Positions 1 through 11,985 of a DNA stretch of 64,000 nt are shown one piece after another. The notes below the pieces were generated by a model, which was given only the letters and a program-made list of their open reading frames with translations, was not told the origin of the DNA and did not search any database. The stretch's first letter is position 1; the number at the start of each line of letters is the position of its first letter. Origin of the DNA: Colocasia esculenta. Its lineage: Eukaryota > Streptophyta > Magnoliopsida > Alismatales > Araceae. Position numbers and translations under genes: made by a program. Location: NCBI GenBank assembly GCA_014218235.1, contig CM024755.1, positions 35,732,713-35,796,712 on the forward strand, written 5' to 3'.

Positions 1-155
1 GAGGTGTGAAAGGAGGTTGATCTTGCCGACCAGAGTTGTCAAATTAAAATGGTGCCAACGTTCACCCTACTCCACGAAGGGATGTCAGCCTATACATTCA
101 ATGAGGTCGGCCGAGCCCGAGGATTTAGCCGACCTGCTGGGAACTCCCCGTAACG
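1..155 (+). repeat. E1 left LTR, 3' terminal part (outermost element)
   Basis: This stretch matches the last ~150 bp of the LTR that ends at 53837; both run from the GTGTGAAAGGAGG block to CCCCGTAAC. The right copy ends GTAACA and begins TGTTAC, a normal TG...CA LTR. The left copy ends GTAACG at 155, so the last base has changed. The rest of the left LTR is outside the window. Confidence 0.8.
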
Positions 156-678
156 CTGGCCCCCCAGGTTCACGTCGGACTGGTGACTGAGCCGAGGTGA
201 AGTTGTTTGATGAAGAATAATACGTGCCTCGCCACGTAACTATGCTAGCCCATATGGCATGTTCTGCGCCACATCATCACACTGTCAGTGCCGGCCTGCC
301 ACCAGTCACATCGTGAAACTATCTGCGCCAGTCTGTACCGTGCCATACTATCAGGTCTCCTCGACTATTGTGCAGCGACACCAACCGTCACATCGCCTCC
401 TCGACTCCTGCACGCTATCATGGCACTCCTCACCAATCATGCCGGCCGGAATTTGAGGCAACGCTCGGTGGCCAATCCAGTAGCGCCATGTGTCAAGATC
501 TACCGTTGGATCTAATCGGCTCCCCGACACTATAAATAGTGGGGTTTGTTGGCGAAAAACCACCCTTGCTCTCACATGCAAGCATCCTTCGGACGACCAG
601 CCGACGTGCTGATGACCTTCGTGCTGACGTTCAAGCATTCGTCTCGTATTCTCTACTTCTTCCCTTCAGAGGTAAGCC
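156..678 (+). other. E1 5' leader (non-coding) with a TATA-like box
   Basis: No coding sequence is recognisable between the left LTR and the gag-like start codon. A TATAAAT at 531-537 sits in an imperfect palindrome (CACTATAAATAGTG flanked by CCCC and GGGG). I could not match a standard tRNA-iMet primer site directly after 155. The box may be a promoter internal to the element, or a chance AT-rich site. Confidence 0.4.
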
Positions 679-1569
679 ATGAGCTCTACCTCGTAAAGTT
701 CTTCCACGTCCTCTTCCTCGTCTAGAGGTTCTCCTTCCAAGAACTTGTCTGCTTCTGAGTTACCCAGAGCGGTCTCACCTCGTCCTTCCGAGACAAGGAC
801 GTCTCTCTTGGAGGCTGCTCGGCTCGACGCTCAAGCGTCAGATCCCGCCGAGGAGTCTTCTGATATGGAGGTCGATCCTGGGGACTATGTTCCCAGAAAA
901 CCCTCTTCCCATGCCTCAAAATCTCATTGGCAAGCTGACACCGTTGCTGATGCTTGGTACGAGATCAACGAAAAGACCTTGCAATGGATGAAGACTCATC
1001 CGTGTCTCATCCTCCCTGAGGACTTCACCATACACACTGCTAAGCAGCTCCAGGCCCACTACACCATGCCGAGTCAAGTTTGCATTACTCTGAGGCTGTT
1101 CGGGTAGGCTTCCGCTTACCCCTTCATCCATTCATCATTCTTCTACTTCTCAAGCTGGGAGTCACTCCATCGCAGTTGACCCCCAACTCTTGGAGGTCGG
1201 TTGTCGACTTCCTGGCCGCTTGTGCCCTGGTCGAGGTCCTTCTGACCACAAACCTTTTCTTTCACTATTTTTTCGTAAAAGCCTTCGGAGACTGGCTGTA
1301 CTTCGCAGCTCGGTCAGGTCAGCAAATTCTTGGACAAATGCCTTCCTCTATCCAAAACTGGAAGAGGAACTTCATTTTTGTTCACTCCCTGACCAGATGG
1401 CCCTTTCCTACCACATGGTCAGTGGTGAACATCCGAGACAAAGCTTTCCGCCCTCCAAATCTTGTTGCATTCGAGCTCTCGGAGTTCGAGTCTCTGTAGG
1501 CGGTGGAGCCTCCCAACATGTTCAAGCCATATGAGAAGTTGTTCGAGCTGATTGCTGAGGCCAACCGAG
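679..1569 (+). pseudogene. E1 gag-like protein, putative gypsy-type transposon (Transposase_28-like) domain, exon 1, broken
   Basis: ATG at 679 opens a Ser-rich N-terminus, with an in-frame TAA at 694. The frame continues through an acidic linker to about 1085. A one-base shift then carries the reading into the next frame, where the hallmark 'GFRLPLHPF' and 'GVTPSQLTPNSWR' segments lie (about 1107-1200); these are typical of the plant putative gypsy-type transposon domain (PF04195). A TAG at 1497 is also in frame. The reading ends 'EANR' at 1569, followed by a possible GT donor. The partner exon, 50540-51572, lies beyond the E2 insertion. The product is a structural or gag-like protein of unknown biochemistry, carried by LTR elements with no visible pol. 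This copy is dead: two stops and one frameshift. Domain identity is from recognised motifs; the intron is inferred. Confidence 0.7.
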
Positions 1570-1591
1570 GTCTGATCTTTTTGCTGACGTT

Positions 1592-1596
1592 CTTTC
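1592..1596. other. Target-site duplication CTTTC, left copy of E2
   Basis: CTTTC directly precedes the TGTAATGACC terminus of E2. The identical CTTTC occurs at 50480-50484, directly after its CTTACA terminus. This 5-bp match fixes both ends of E2. Confidence 0.9.
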
Positions 1597-3897
1597 TGTA
1601 ATGACCCTGAGAACCCGACCCTCAACCTAAGCCGAGGACCCGATTTTCGCAGTCGCCGCCCATAGATCCGGGGACCTGGAAGGGCTATAACACAAGTCTA
1701 ACAGAATATGCAAAGGAAATAAACGTCAACTGCTAACTAGGAGCACACACGCAGAAGTAGAAAGAAGAGCGAGACTGCTGCATATCGCTCTAGGTATAGT
1801 CGCAACACACACAACTAGTACAAGTAAAGACAAGGGAAGAACAAGTCCCTTAGGGGCATCCCCCGAGGGTGACGTACAAATGAAAGGGGGAACCACTACT
1901 AGCTACGGGGACGACGACTACCGCCCCGTCTCCTCCGCCCGGCGCGCACCCTGCCGCTGTTGAGAAGTCTCACTTGGAAAAAGGAGGGATGAGCTTCACA
2001 ATAGAAGCTCAGTAGGGACTACCAATCTCCTACTAGCTCTAATAGGCGGAAGAACATATATAAACAATTAATTAAATAAAAATAGTTATATCTTCTACCT
2101 ACATAGGAAAGTGCGAAAGCAAGCTACTAACTAATGCGGTACAGAAAAATACCACGGTTGGAAACTCCGTACGACTGCACGTCGTGACCACCATATGACT
2201 GGAAACACAAGTAGAGTGAACCCTGCCTGGATAAGAGACACTATCTATGGAAAACACTACCACTAGTCAACCGATCAGGTGAGTCCATTGACGTCTTATC
2301 CTTGACCCAAGTCTAAACCTCCACGTCTCGTCAGAGTGAGGCAGGAACACAAAGTAGCACAACAATAACCGCCGAAGTCTGGCCAGACTATGGTCCCACG
2401 CCTGGCCTCTCTAAGCGGTTCCGGGGCCGCAAAGAGAGAGGCAGTGAGAAAAGGACTAACTGGCCTGCACCGGGAAGGACTCCAAATGACCTCGGCATCC
2501 CAGACCAACCACAAGAGCTCTGCAAATGACTCAACGTCGCTGTCCTAACCACCATTTTCCCCTACGCTCCAGAGTCCACAACTTAAGCACGCCCACCGCC
2601 CAGATTACTACCTCAACAGGCACGCGGGGACGGGGGGTCCCAGGCAACGGTAACAACCTCTCTCACGGGACAAGCCCTCAAGTACCGAGCATCGGGCGAA
2701 CGACTAGTGTAAGATCGTACTAGGGAACTAGCACTGGTGCCACGAGTACAGTAAGAAGCAGAAACGGCGAAGACTCCACAGAAAATGGAACTCCGCAAGA
2801 CTTTACTTGTCTCTACTGAAGTCGCGATGCATCGGGCCGTCGCGACCATGTCGCGATACCGTCGCGGCAGTTCAAGTCGTCGCGACCATGTCACGACGCC
2901 CAAGAGCGTCGTGATGATGTCGCGGCGGCCTAGCCGGTAGTGACATCATCGCGACCTCTATACTGGTCGCGTTATCAGCCGAGAGGGGTTCCGAGACAAT
3001 CCTCCCGAAGACCACCCCAAATCCAGTACAAACCACACCAATAGGGGGAGGAGAGCATGGGAAATGCCATAGGGACTTCTAATCATGCCAAACCACAGTT
3101 AAAACCCCATAAAACATGGATTGCAAGGAATCTACGCTCAATGGAAACCTCACTCAACACGAGAATGATCCTTACACCCCCATGACCCCAAACCACGGAG
3201 AAAGCACATCCTCAAGGGGGAAGGGAGCATGCTAGGATGAGAGGAGTCAAGGGTCCCTACCTCCAAAAGTAGAGCTGACCCGTTGGGGCCTTCACGTCGG
3301 AATGACCACCTCCTCCTCGCTCCAAGCTCCATGATCACGCCGCCTGCATGAACGGGGCGTCACCTCCCACCACGAGCACCTCAAGAATGCCGAGAAACCA
3401 CCGGAGAAGAGAGAGCTTGGAGGAGGAAGAAGAAGAAGGAAGGAGTGGAAGGAAAGGGGGAGAGGGGGAAATGGGGCGCCGACCTCGATTTTAAACCGAT
3501 GGGCCCCAAGATGCGACGGGTCGGCCCGGCGCGACAACGAGCATGTCACGATGGCCACCCATGGTGCGACACCAAAAGTGGTCAAACCTCGAAGATCGGG
3601 AAACCATAACGTGATGGCTGACCAGGTCGCGTCAATGCTGTACGCACCTGACACCTGACAAGGCCATTCTGACAGACAGGACAATAGTCAAGTCTGTCAG
3701 AAAAGCAGTTGCGACACCTTCAGACGACGCGACAAGAATGTGACGCCCACCCCCATCGTGACCATGTCGCAACGGCCAGGTGCGCCGCATCCCGAAGCCT
3801 ATCGCGACAGGCTCCCCTAGCGTGACAATGTTACGACCAGGGTGCCTGTCGCCACCCTGAGGATAGGGCCAAGATCCCAAGAGGGCCGGGTCTTACA
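1597..3897 (-). repeat. E2 3' LTR
   Basis: On the + strand it starts TGTAATGACC and ends GTCTTACA, and it aligns along its length with 48225-50479 with clear divergence. Two CpG-rich clusters built on GTCGCGAC lie at about 2820-2965 and 3530-3860. Relative to the other LTR, this copy keeps an extra ~43 bp between direct GTCGCGACCATGTC repeats. Open frames in it are short and not protein-like. Confidence 0.9.
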
Positions 3898-3930
3898 TCC
3901 CACCCTCCTTAAGAAATTTCATCCTCGAAA
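3898..3930 (-). other. E2 polypurine tract region
   Basis: Read on the - strand, this is a purine-rich block ending AAGGAGGGTGGGA immediately before TGTAAGACC, the 3' LTR start. It is the usual plus-strand priming site and confirms that E2 is coded on the - strand. A GAGGATGAAATTTC block precedes it, as in related chromoviruses. Confidence 0.75.
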
Positions 3931-3986
3931 TTAAAAGAAACTCAGTTTCCACAGGAAGCAACACAAAAGGGGAAACAACATACCGA

Positions 3987-4877
3987 TCAATCAAACAAAT
4001 ATGGGAACTGTTCTCTCATCTCATCCTTGCGCTCCCAGGTGGCCTCGCCACCAACGTGGTTCTCCCAGATAACCTTGACCAGCGGAATCTGCTTCCTGTG
4101 CAACTGCTGCACTCTGCGGTCCACAACTCTGACCGGGTACTCTGGCACTGACAAGTCTGGAACTACCTCAAGCTGTGAGTAGTCCAACACGTGCGACGGA
4201 TCTGCAACGTACCTCCTGAGCTATGAAACGTGAAAAACCTCATGCACCTCTGCCAACTCTACCGGAAGACACAACCTATAAGCCACCTTGCCGATCCTCT
4301 CTATGATAAGGAAGGGCCTAGTATACCTAGGACTGAGCTTTCCCTTCCTGCCAAATCTCATAACACCCTTGGTTGGCAAGACCCGCAAAAACACAAGGTC
4401 ACCCACGCTGAACTGCAACGACCTCCTACGGACATCTGCATAGCTCTTCTATCTGCTCTGTGCTGCCTGAAGCCTCTGCCTGACTAAGCTGACTGTGTCT
4501 GCACACTGCTGCACCATCTCTGGTCCCAAAAACTATCTCTCACCGACCTCGAACCAGTGAAGTGGTGTCCTACACTGCCGACCATACAAAGCCTCGTATA
4601 CTGCCATTCCAATGCTCGAGTGATAACTGTTGTTGTATGCAAACTCTACCATCAGAAAGTGGGACTCCCAAGTGCCACTCCAGTCCAAGCAACAAGCTCT
4701 CAACATATCCTCCAAAGTCTGAATAGTCCTCTCTGACTGACCATTTGACTGCGGGTGATACGCTGAACTCAACCTCAACTTTGTACCAAGAGCTCTCTGC
4801 AAACTGCGCCAAAACCCAGAAGTGAACCTCGGATCTCTGTAAGAAACAATCGAAATTGGGGTTCCGTGGAATGAAAC
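3987..4877 (-). pseudogene. E2 pol remnant: integrase C-terminal half plus chromodomain-like tail
   Basis: Read from 4877 downwards, the integrase core fragment 'DPRFTSGFW' and 'SSAYHPQSNGQSERT' is followed by 'EFAYNNSYHSS' and 'EALYGRQCRTPLHW'. Next come the C-terminal 'GKLSPRYTRPF' segment (about 4420-4221) and a chromodomain-like end 'VKVIWENHVGGEATWE' (about 4080-4020). These are signatures of chromovirus integrase. The frame is broken at least at about 4530 and 4220. The N-terminal zinc motif and first catalytic Asp are absent because E3 lies at 4878. This is a remnant with no intact product. Confidence 0.85.
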
Positions 4878-7585
4878 TGTCACGTCCTAATAAAAATCTT
4901 ATTTATCAAAAATGACAGAATATAACACGTCAATAAAACTATATCCATACATTCCTTAATAACCTCAAAGTACCTGATTACATAGATTTCCTCATTAAAG
5001 TTCTCATGAGGATTAGTCAAAAGAAACTTATTACATCACACTTGTCATTCATAATATTACAGAAAAGTAACATAGCTAGCTCCTTGTTGATACGTGGTTC
5101 ACTCAGCACACATTTCCCCTTAATCATTCGTTCCATCTTGATTACCTGAAAAGTAGAATTCTGTGAGCTAACTAGCTCAGTAGGATTCAAGTCTTAAAAT
5201 CAAGGAATCAAGATACACAAGAGTATGACAAGGAATTATATAGGTATTCTTGCTTTTACATGTCAAACTGAGAATGTTATGTGACACTAGGTAGTGAAAT
5301 TAATGAACATTGAACTCAAGATTCAGGAATATTTAGCAACATTCAAGCTCTGACTAGAACACATATAATCACATAGAAAGATGACATGATGACCAATCAC
5401 ACACGAATGATGTACTGCCAATACATCCACACATCCTTTATCGTTCCGCGCGGCCACTTAAACGAATTTAGGTGCTCCTCCCAAGACTGGATCAGCCCTT
5501 ATTTGCTAGGCATAATTCTCAAAATGAGTACGAAACTCACAAATAGTCATCACTACACCCTTATCCTTGTAAGGGATCAAGAAACACAAGGATTCACTCA
5601 TAGTTGACTCAGAGTTTGCACACAAGTGTTAAGGAACTTTGATTCCTTCATTGGTTTCGATAATTGACAATCTCACGAGGATAATTTTGTTCGGAACTTG
5701 TAGTAATAACTCAAGGTAACAAGGAAGAAAACTTGACTGATTTTAGTAAGTGTTTAGGTGGTAAAAACCACAAAATTTAAGTGGTCCATTGGTTGGAACA
5801 ATTGGGTAAGAGTTACAATAAGAAACAGAGTAAAACAAGTGCTGAAAATATGACACAGTCAGAACCTGTCGACAGGCACAAGCTTGCTGTCGACAGGGGC
5901 CGGTTTCCAGAACTGAGATTTCAGTCCTGTGTGTTCCTGTCGACAGCAAGCCATGGGTCTGTCGACAGCAACACACAGTGGTGGATTTCTGGTTGCTGGG
6001 AAGGGATGCCTGTCGACAACAAGCTGTTCGTCTGTCGACAGGTCTTGTATAAACCTTCAAAAATTGTTCCAAATCAACTAGAGATGATACTAATAAACTC
6101 TCCTATCATTCCTAACATGATTGGGACCTTGAACAAGTATGATTTCAGATATATAACTCAATGAACATGATAAAAAGATGAAGGAAAGACTATGGGACAT
6201 AGATCCCACGAATGACTAACAAGGAGTTGAATTCAAGGGGATTAAATGGAAAGCACTTTTCTCATATTCTTTTCTACTTTTCCCATTGATCATAGGTCAA
6301 GTACACTCATTTGAGTCTTCTATGGTATCTCAATGAGTCCATACCACTAAGAAGCAAGAACCGTTATGGTTCAATCCACTCTAAATAATGAAATCAACAC
6401 TCTAGATTCAGTCAACTTAAACAAAGATAGTAACATGTAGCTACTTGTGACTTAAGGATTAACTAAAACTTGGTATAATGTTGATTTCCTATCATGAACA
6501 TACCTTCTAAACTTTGAAAATATCATGACAAATAACGTGACTTCTCAGATTTGACAATAATCTGAGTTCTCAGATTTGAAGAATAGCAAGCTAAGATATC
6601 GCATGCCATTTGCCAATAAATCAAGGAAAGGTAGTAGGAGAACTAAAAAAGATTAAGAAAAGAATCCTACCTGATGAAGTGAGGTGAGTTCCTTTACTCA
6701 GAAATCCACAGAACAGAGAAAGAAATGCAGGCTTGCACGTAAGATAGCCTCAACAGCAGTCCTTCCAATGCAATGGAACCCAGAAACTGTCGTTGAAGCC
6801 TTTCCAAGTAGAGTTGGCAGCTCAACTCAGTAGCATAGCAGTGGAGTGTTCTCAGAAGTAATGTACACACCAACAAGATGGGAGAAAGGTGTGTACGAAG
6901 GTTGTGGAAGGCTTTTTATAGACCCAGCAGGTTCTTCATGCGATGACACATGGGCCCTTGAGGTGTCGGAGTAAAACCAGTTGGTTTTTACCACAACACG
7001 TAGCCCATGCAAAGCCTCTCATGTTTACACGTTAGTAACAAACGTGTTCACTGTGCAGGTAAGTGTGCTGGCCGCTCTGTTGCCTCACACGTGTTCATGG
7101 TAAAAACCCACAAAAAATCTTTCCCGTAATTCTTTCATAAATCAGCTGGCCATTTATTCCTTAAATAAGCCTATCCAAACCATATCTTATTGCATTGAAA
7201 TTTTGACCATAGGCTAATATGATAGTTTTACTAATTATGGTGATTTTTATTTAGTTTTTAGATTTTATTTTATACTAGGTGAAAAATCACCCGAGAAATG
7301 GTCGCGTCGACTGTACCTTGAAATCCGTACGTCAAAAAATTTGGATAATTACATATTTGACTTCTCCACATTTTTCTAGAAATTATGATGTTCTCGAATT
7401 TTTATTTCATTGTCATTTCCAGTGTCGCCCTATGGGAGCGCGCACTTCGATGTACGACACTGGGGTAATGTTCATTACCACTAATTATACCTATCCTCTA
7501 ATTATCACAATTTAATAACATTCCCAAGGTATTTTAACCAATTTATTTCTATTTTCTTAACACCTTGAATTTCTAGGGCATTACA
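4878..7585 (-). repeat. E3 3' LTR
   Basis: A 2.7-kb LTR reading TGTCACGTCC...GGGCATTACA on the + strand, nearly identical to 43085-45789. It contains six close copies of the palindrome CTGTCGACAG (one with a change) at 5866-6041. It has no convincing open frame; the longer ones span the palindrome cluster and are probably chance. Confidence 0.9.
5866..6041. repeat. Cluster of six CTGTCGACAG palindromes in the E3 3' LTR
   Basis: Copies start at 5866, 5886, 5937, 5959, 6010 (last base changed) and 6032. The same set is present in the other LTR at about 44071-44246. Spacing is irregular (20-51 bp), so this is a site cluster and not a tandem satellite. It resembles an array of binding sites in the promoter part of the LTR; that role is inferred. 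Confidence 0.8.
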
Positions 7586-7625
7586 ACTCTCCCCTACTAA
7601 AAGAAATTTGGTCCTCCAAATTTAA
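7586..7625 (-). other. E3 polypurine tract region
   Basis: On the - strand this reads TTTAGTAGGGGAGAGT directly before TGTAATGCCC, the 3' LTR start. The preceding AATTTGGAGGACCAAATTT block is common in this chromovirus group. The same block recurs at 45790, after the second LTR. Confidence 0.75.
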
Positions 7626-7644
7626 TAACATGAAGGTAATTATA

Positions 7645-10600
7645 CTAACCTATAAATAATTCTGGATATTTCGTCTTGATGGCATCTTCTAGTTCCCATG
7701 TGGCCTCTTCTTGTCCTCGTCTGCTCCATTGAATCTTCAATAAGGGAACTTCCTTGTTCCGAAGTTGCTTGATTTTCCGATCAAGGATTTGCACCGGTCT
7801 TTCTTCATACGCCAAATTTTCTTGTATTCCCAGATTTTGGTATTCAATAATGTGTTCCGGATCATACACATACTTCCTTAACATTGATACATGAAAAATA
7901 TCATGCACGTTAGATAACTGTGGTGGAAGTGCTAGTTGGTACGTCATTTCCCCAACTCTTTTCAGTATTTCAAACGGTCCAATATATCTTGGACTCAATT
8001 TTCCCTTAATACCAAATCTTTTGGTTCCTCTTCGAGGTGATACTTTAAGAAACACATGCTCTCCTAGTTGAAATTTCAGCTCCCTTCTTCTTTGATCCGC
8101 ATAGCTTTTCTGTCGATCTTGAGCAGCTTTCATTCGATCTCGTACCAAGTTAATAATTTCTGTTGTTTCTTGAATTATTTCAGGTCCAAGAATATGTGAT
8201 TCTTTTAATTCTACCCAACACAATGGTGATCTACATTGCCTACCATACAAAGCTTCAAATGGTGCCATTTGAATAGTAGACTGGTAACTATTATTGTAAG
8301 CAAATTCCATAATTGCTAGATGCGTGTTCTAGTCATTTCCGAACTCTAATACACAAGCACGGCACATATCCTCAACAATTTGATTCACCCGTTCGGTCTG
8401 TCCATCTGTTTGAGGGTGAAATGCAGTACTAAATTTTAATTTTGTTCCCAATGCATCTTGTAATTCTCTCCAACAATGTGAAGTAAATCTTGCATCTCTG
8501 TCAGAAATTATGTCTTTTGGAATTCCATGCAATCGGACAATTTCTTTCATGTACAAGGCTGCTAGAATACTGACGGACCATCTTGTTTTAATTGCCAAGA
8601 AATGAGCTGATTTAGTAAGTCAGTCAATAACTACCCATATTGCATCGAATCCACTTCGTGTCCTGGGCAGTTCGACAATGAAATCTATACCGACGCTATC
8701 CCATTTCCATTCCGGTACTTTAAGTGGTTTTAACTTTCCTGCTGGCTTTTGGTGTTCGGCTTTTATTTTCTGACATGTCAAACATCTTGATGTAAAGTTC
8801 ACAATGTCCTTTTTCATGTTACACCACCAAAAATGTTTTTTCAGATCTTGATACATCTTGACAGCTCCTGGATGAATTGTGTAACGTGATCGATGAGCTT
8901 CTTCTAAGATTTGCTTCTTGATCCCAGAATTATCCGGCACACATAATCTGTCCCAAAATTGAAGATTTCCATGCTCATCTTCCTTAAAATCATATCTGAA
9001 AGCCAATTTTTCTCTGGTTTCTGTCAACATAGGATCATTGTTCTGCTGTTCTCCAATTTGCTTTAGTAAATCTGATTGCACTATCATGTTATCAATTACA
9101 ACTCTTGCTTCCTGCAGTTCAACCTTTAAACTTAATGTCGAAAATTCTTCTAACAACTTCCATTCCTTTACTTGTAATTGACATACCTTAGTTATAGGAT
9201 TTCTACGGAGTGCATCGGCCACAGTGTTACCTTTCCCTGGATGATATTCTATTTTGAAATCATAATCTTTGATATACTCCATCCATCTTCTTTGTCTCAT
9301 ATTTAATTCTTTCTGGGAAAACAAATACTTGAGACTCTTATGATCGGAGTACACTATGAACTGATTGTCAAATAAATAGTGTCTCCAGAGTTTAAGAGCA
9401 AAAACTACTGCGGCTAATTCCAAATCATGTACTTGGTAGTTTTTCTCATGGGTCTTTAATTGTCTAGATGCATAGGCAATAACCCTACCTTCTTGCATCA
9501 ATACACATCCCAGACCAATAGTCGAGGCATCAGAATAGACTTCAAATATCTTTCCTTCTACCGGCAAGGCTAAAATTGGTGCAGTGGATAAACATTCCTT
9601 TAACAACTGAAAGGCTTGTTCACAACTTTCACTCCATACAAATGCAGTTCCTTTTATAGTTAATTGTGTAAGTGGTGAAGCAATTCTAGAAAAATCCTTG
9701 ACAAATCGCCGGTAGTAACTGGCCATGCCCAAGAAACTTCTTACCTCGGTGAGATTCTTAGGCTGCTTCCATTTCTGTATGGTTTCTACTTTTGAAGAGT
9801 CCACTGATAACCCTTTCTCAGAAATAATGTGTCCTAAAAACATTACTTGCTTTAACCAAAATTCACATTTACTATACTTCGCATATAATTTATGATCTCG
9901 TAACAATTGCAAGGTAATCCGTAAATGCTCTTCATCCTCTTCTATACTCTTAGAGTAGATCAACATGTCATCTATAAATACAACCACAAATTGATCTAAA
10001 TAAGATCTGAACATGTCATTCATCAAGCGCATAAATGCAGCAGGTGCATTTCTCAATCCAAATGGCATCACTACAAATTCATAGTGCCCATACCGTGTTC
10101 TAAAAGCTATTTTATGAATATCCTACTCCTGAATTCTGAGTTGATGGTATCTAGACCTTAAGTCGATCTTGGAAAAATAATGAGCTCCAGACAGTTGATC
10201 AAATAGATCATCAATTCTTGGAAGTGGGTACTTGTTCATTATAGTCAATTGATTCAACTGTCGGTAATCTATGCATAATCGCATAGATCCATCTTTTTTC
10301 TTCACAAATAATACTGGAGCACCCCAAGGTGAAGTACTTGGTCTGATAAACCCTTTTTCTATCAATTCTAGTAACTGCCTCTTCAACTCTTTCAACTCTT
10401 CCATGGACATTCTGTATGGTGTTCTTGAAATTGGTGTAGCTCCTGGTACCAATTCAATAGAGAAATTTACTTCCCTGCTGGGTGGTAATTCAATTAGTTC
10501 TTCGAGAAATACATCAGGAAATTCCCTTACCACGGGAATATTCTCCAACCCCGAAGTGTCCTGATTTATCACGGTTACGGAAACTAAATACCCTTGACAG

Positions 10601-11117
10601 TCTTTCTGTACCAGCTTACATGCTTTAACTGCTGATATTATAGGTATTTTCCTTGTGCGAGGTTCATCAAAAGTTATGGGAGTAATTTCCTTTCCTAGAA
10701 AGGTTACTTGTTTTAATTGACAATCCAAGTTTGCATGATACTTAGATAGCCAATCAATTCCAAGGATCACATCATAATCCCACATTTCAAGGCAAATTAA
10801 ATCTCCAGGCAAAATATGCTTCTTGACTACAATTTGACTATTGGGGTAATATTCCTTAAGTTTCTTACCTTCACTTAAAGGTGTTGCAACTTCAAGTTGT
10901 GTGAGAAGTGGAACTGATTGCACTTCCAAAGACTTAGCAAACTCATAACTAATAAAGGAATGTGTAGCTCCTGAATCAAATAATACATATGCAGGTCTTG
11001 AGTTTACTAATAATGTACCTTCTATCAGTCTGCCCTCTGGTGGAGATTCCGATTCCACTTCCTGCACGGCTTGTAGTCTACCCTGCTTTACTCGAACATT
11101 TGAATTTGCTGGCGCAT
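7645..11117 (-). pseudogene. E3 pol: protease, reverse transcriptase, RNase H, integrase, chromodomain-like tail
   Basis: Read from about 11067 down, the domain order is as follows. Protease has 'LFDSGATHSFI'. Reverse transcriptase has 'LCIDYRQLNQLT', 'MPFGLRNAPAAFM' and the catalytic 'FIDDMLIYSKS' (about 9960). RNase H has 'VYSDASTIGLGCVL'. Integrase has the zinc motif 'HPGAVKMYQDLKKHFWW...CLTCQ', then 'DSVGIDFIVELP' and 'HPQTDGQTERVNQ'. A chromodomain-like end 'LLKIQWSRRGQEEATWE' closes it. The frame has single stops near 10120, 8617 (expected Arg) and 8326 (Trp changed to TAG; the duplicate at about 46530 keeps Trp). Otherwise it is full length, so it was inactivated recently. E4 separates it from its gag at 11123. 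Confidence 0.92.
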
Positions 11118-11122
11118 TCTTA
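11118..11122. other. Target-site duplication TCTTA, left copy of E4
   Basis: TCTTA precedes the TGATGACCAG terminus of E4 and recurs at 41423-41427 after the GGGCAACA terminus. It fixes both ends of E4. Confidence 0.92.
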
Positions 11123-11339
11123 TGATGACCAGTTTGTCCCCATGTAATTCTAATTAATTACATATATATTTTGATGATTAACAAAACCAAACAAAAGTTT
11201 ATCAATTATATCTAATGAATATTTCATAAGTCTTAAGCACAGGAAAAATACCAAGGTCAAACAAGCCAATAAAGGTATGCATTACTTCTCTGAAGCCTTA
11301 ATCTTTTCAACATGATATTTCTCTAAGTCCATATCGACT

Positions 11340-11985
11340 TCTATTGAAGGCCATAACGATTTCCTTATAAGCATATCGATTTCAATAGAATTATCATAAC
11401 GATTTCCTTTCTGGCTGAAAAATCATGTTGTTTCAAACAAATCGATGTCGTAACGATTCTATAAGTGATCGCAACGATTTCCTTACAAGACTGAAAAGTC
11501 ATGTTATTTCAAACAAGTAGAATTCACAACGACTCTATAAGTTACCATAACGATTTCTTTAGAGTCCATAATGACTTGCCTATCGCAATGACTCTATAAG
11601 TTGTCACAACGATTTCTTTAGAGCCCGTAACGACTTGCTCGTCACAACGACTCTATAAGTTACCGTAACGATTTCTTTAGAGTCCGTAACGACTTGCCTG
11701 TCGCAACGACTCTATAAGTTGTTGCAACGACGTCTTTAGAACTCGCAACGACTTGCTTATTGTAACGACTTCATAAGTTACCATAACGATTTCTTTAGAG
11801 TTCATAATGACTTGATAAGTATTCATAACGATTTCTTTAGAATTCACAATGACTTACTTTGTATAATGATTTGTTTAATTATTTCACTTTAGAAACACAT
11901 CAATTTACTTTGTGCAACGATTCATTAAGTGTTCATGATATATCTTCTGTCACATAACGATTTGCTATGACTCATAACGATTTCA
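11340..11985. repeat. Array of AACGATTT / AACGACTT motifs in the E4 5' LTR (imperfect ~59-bp repeats)
   Basis: The core recurs many times in alternating blocks such as AACGACTCTATAAGTT, AACGATTTCTTTAGAG and AACGACTTGC, giving an imperfect ~59-bp period in the middle. The other LTR has the same array (about 39600-40230) with a ~20-bp shortening in one unit. Function is unknown; position suggests promoter or enhancer material. Confidence 0.75.

Noticed and set aside
5781..6164. Cys-rich frames spanning the E3 LTR palindromes as small secreted peptides
   Set aside because: Both strands are open because CTGTCGACAG is palindromic; no start context or known fold, and the site is an LTR.
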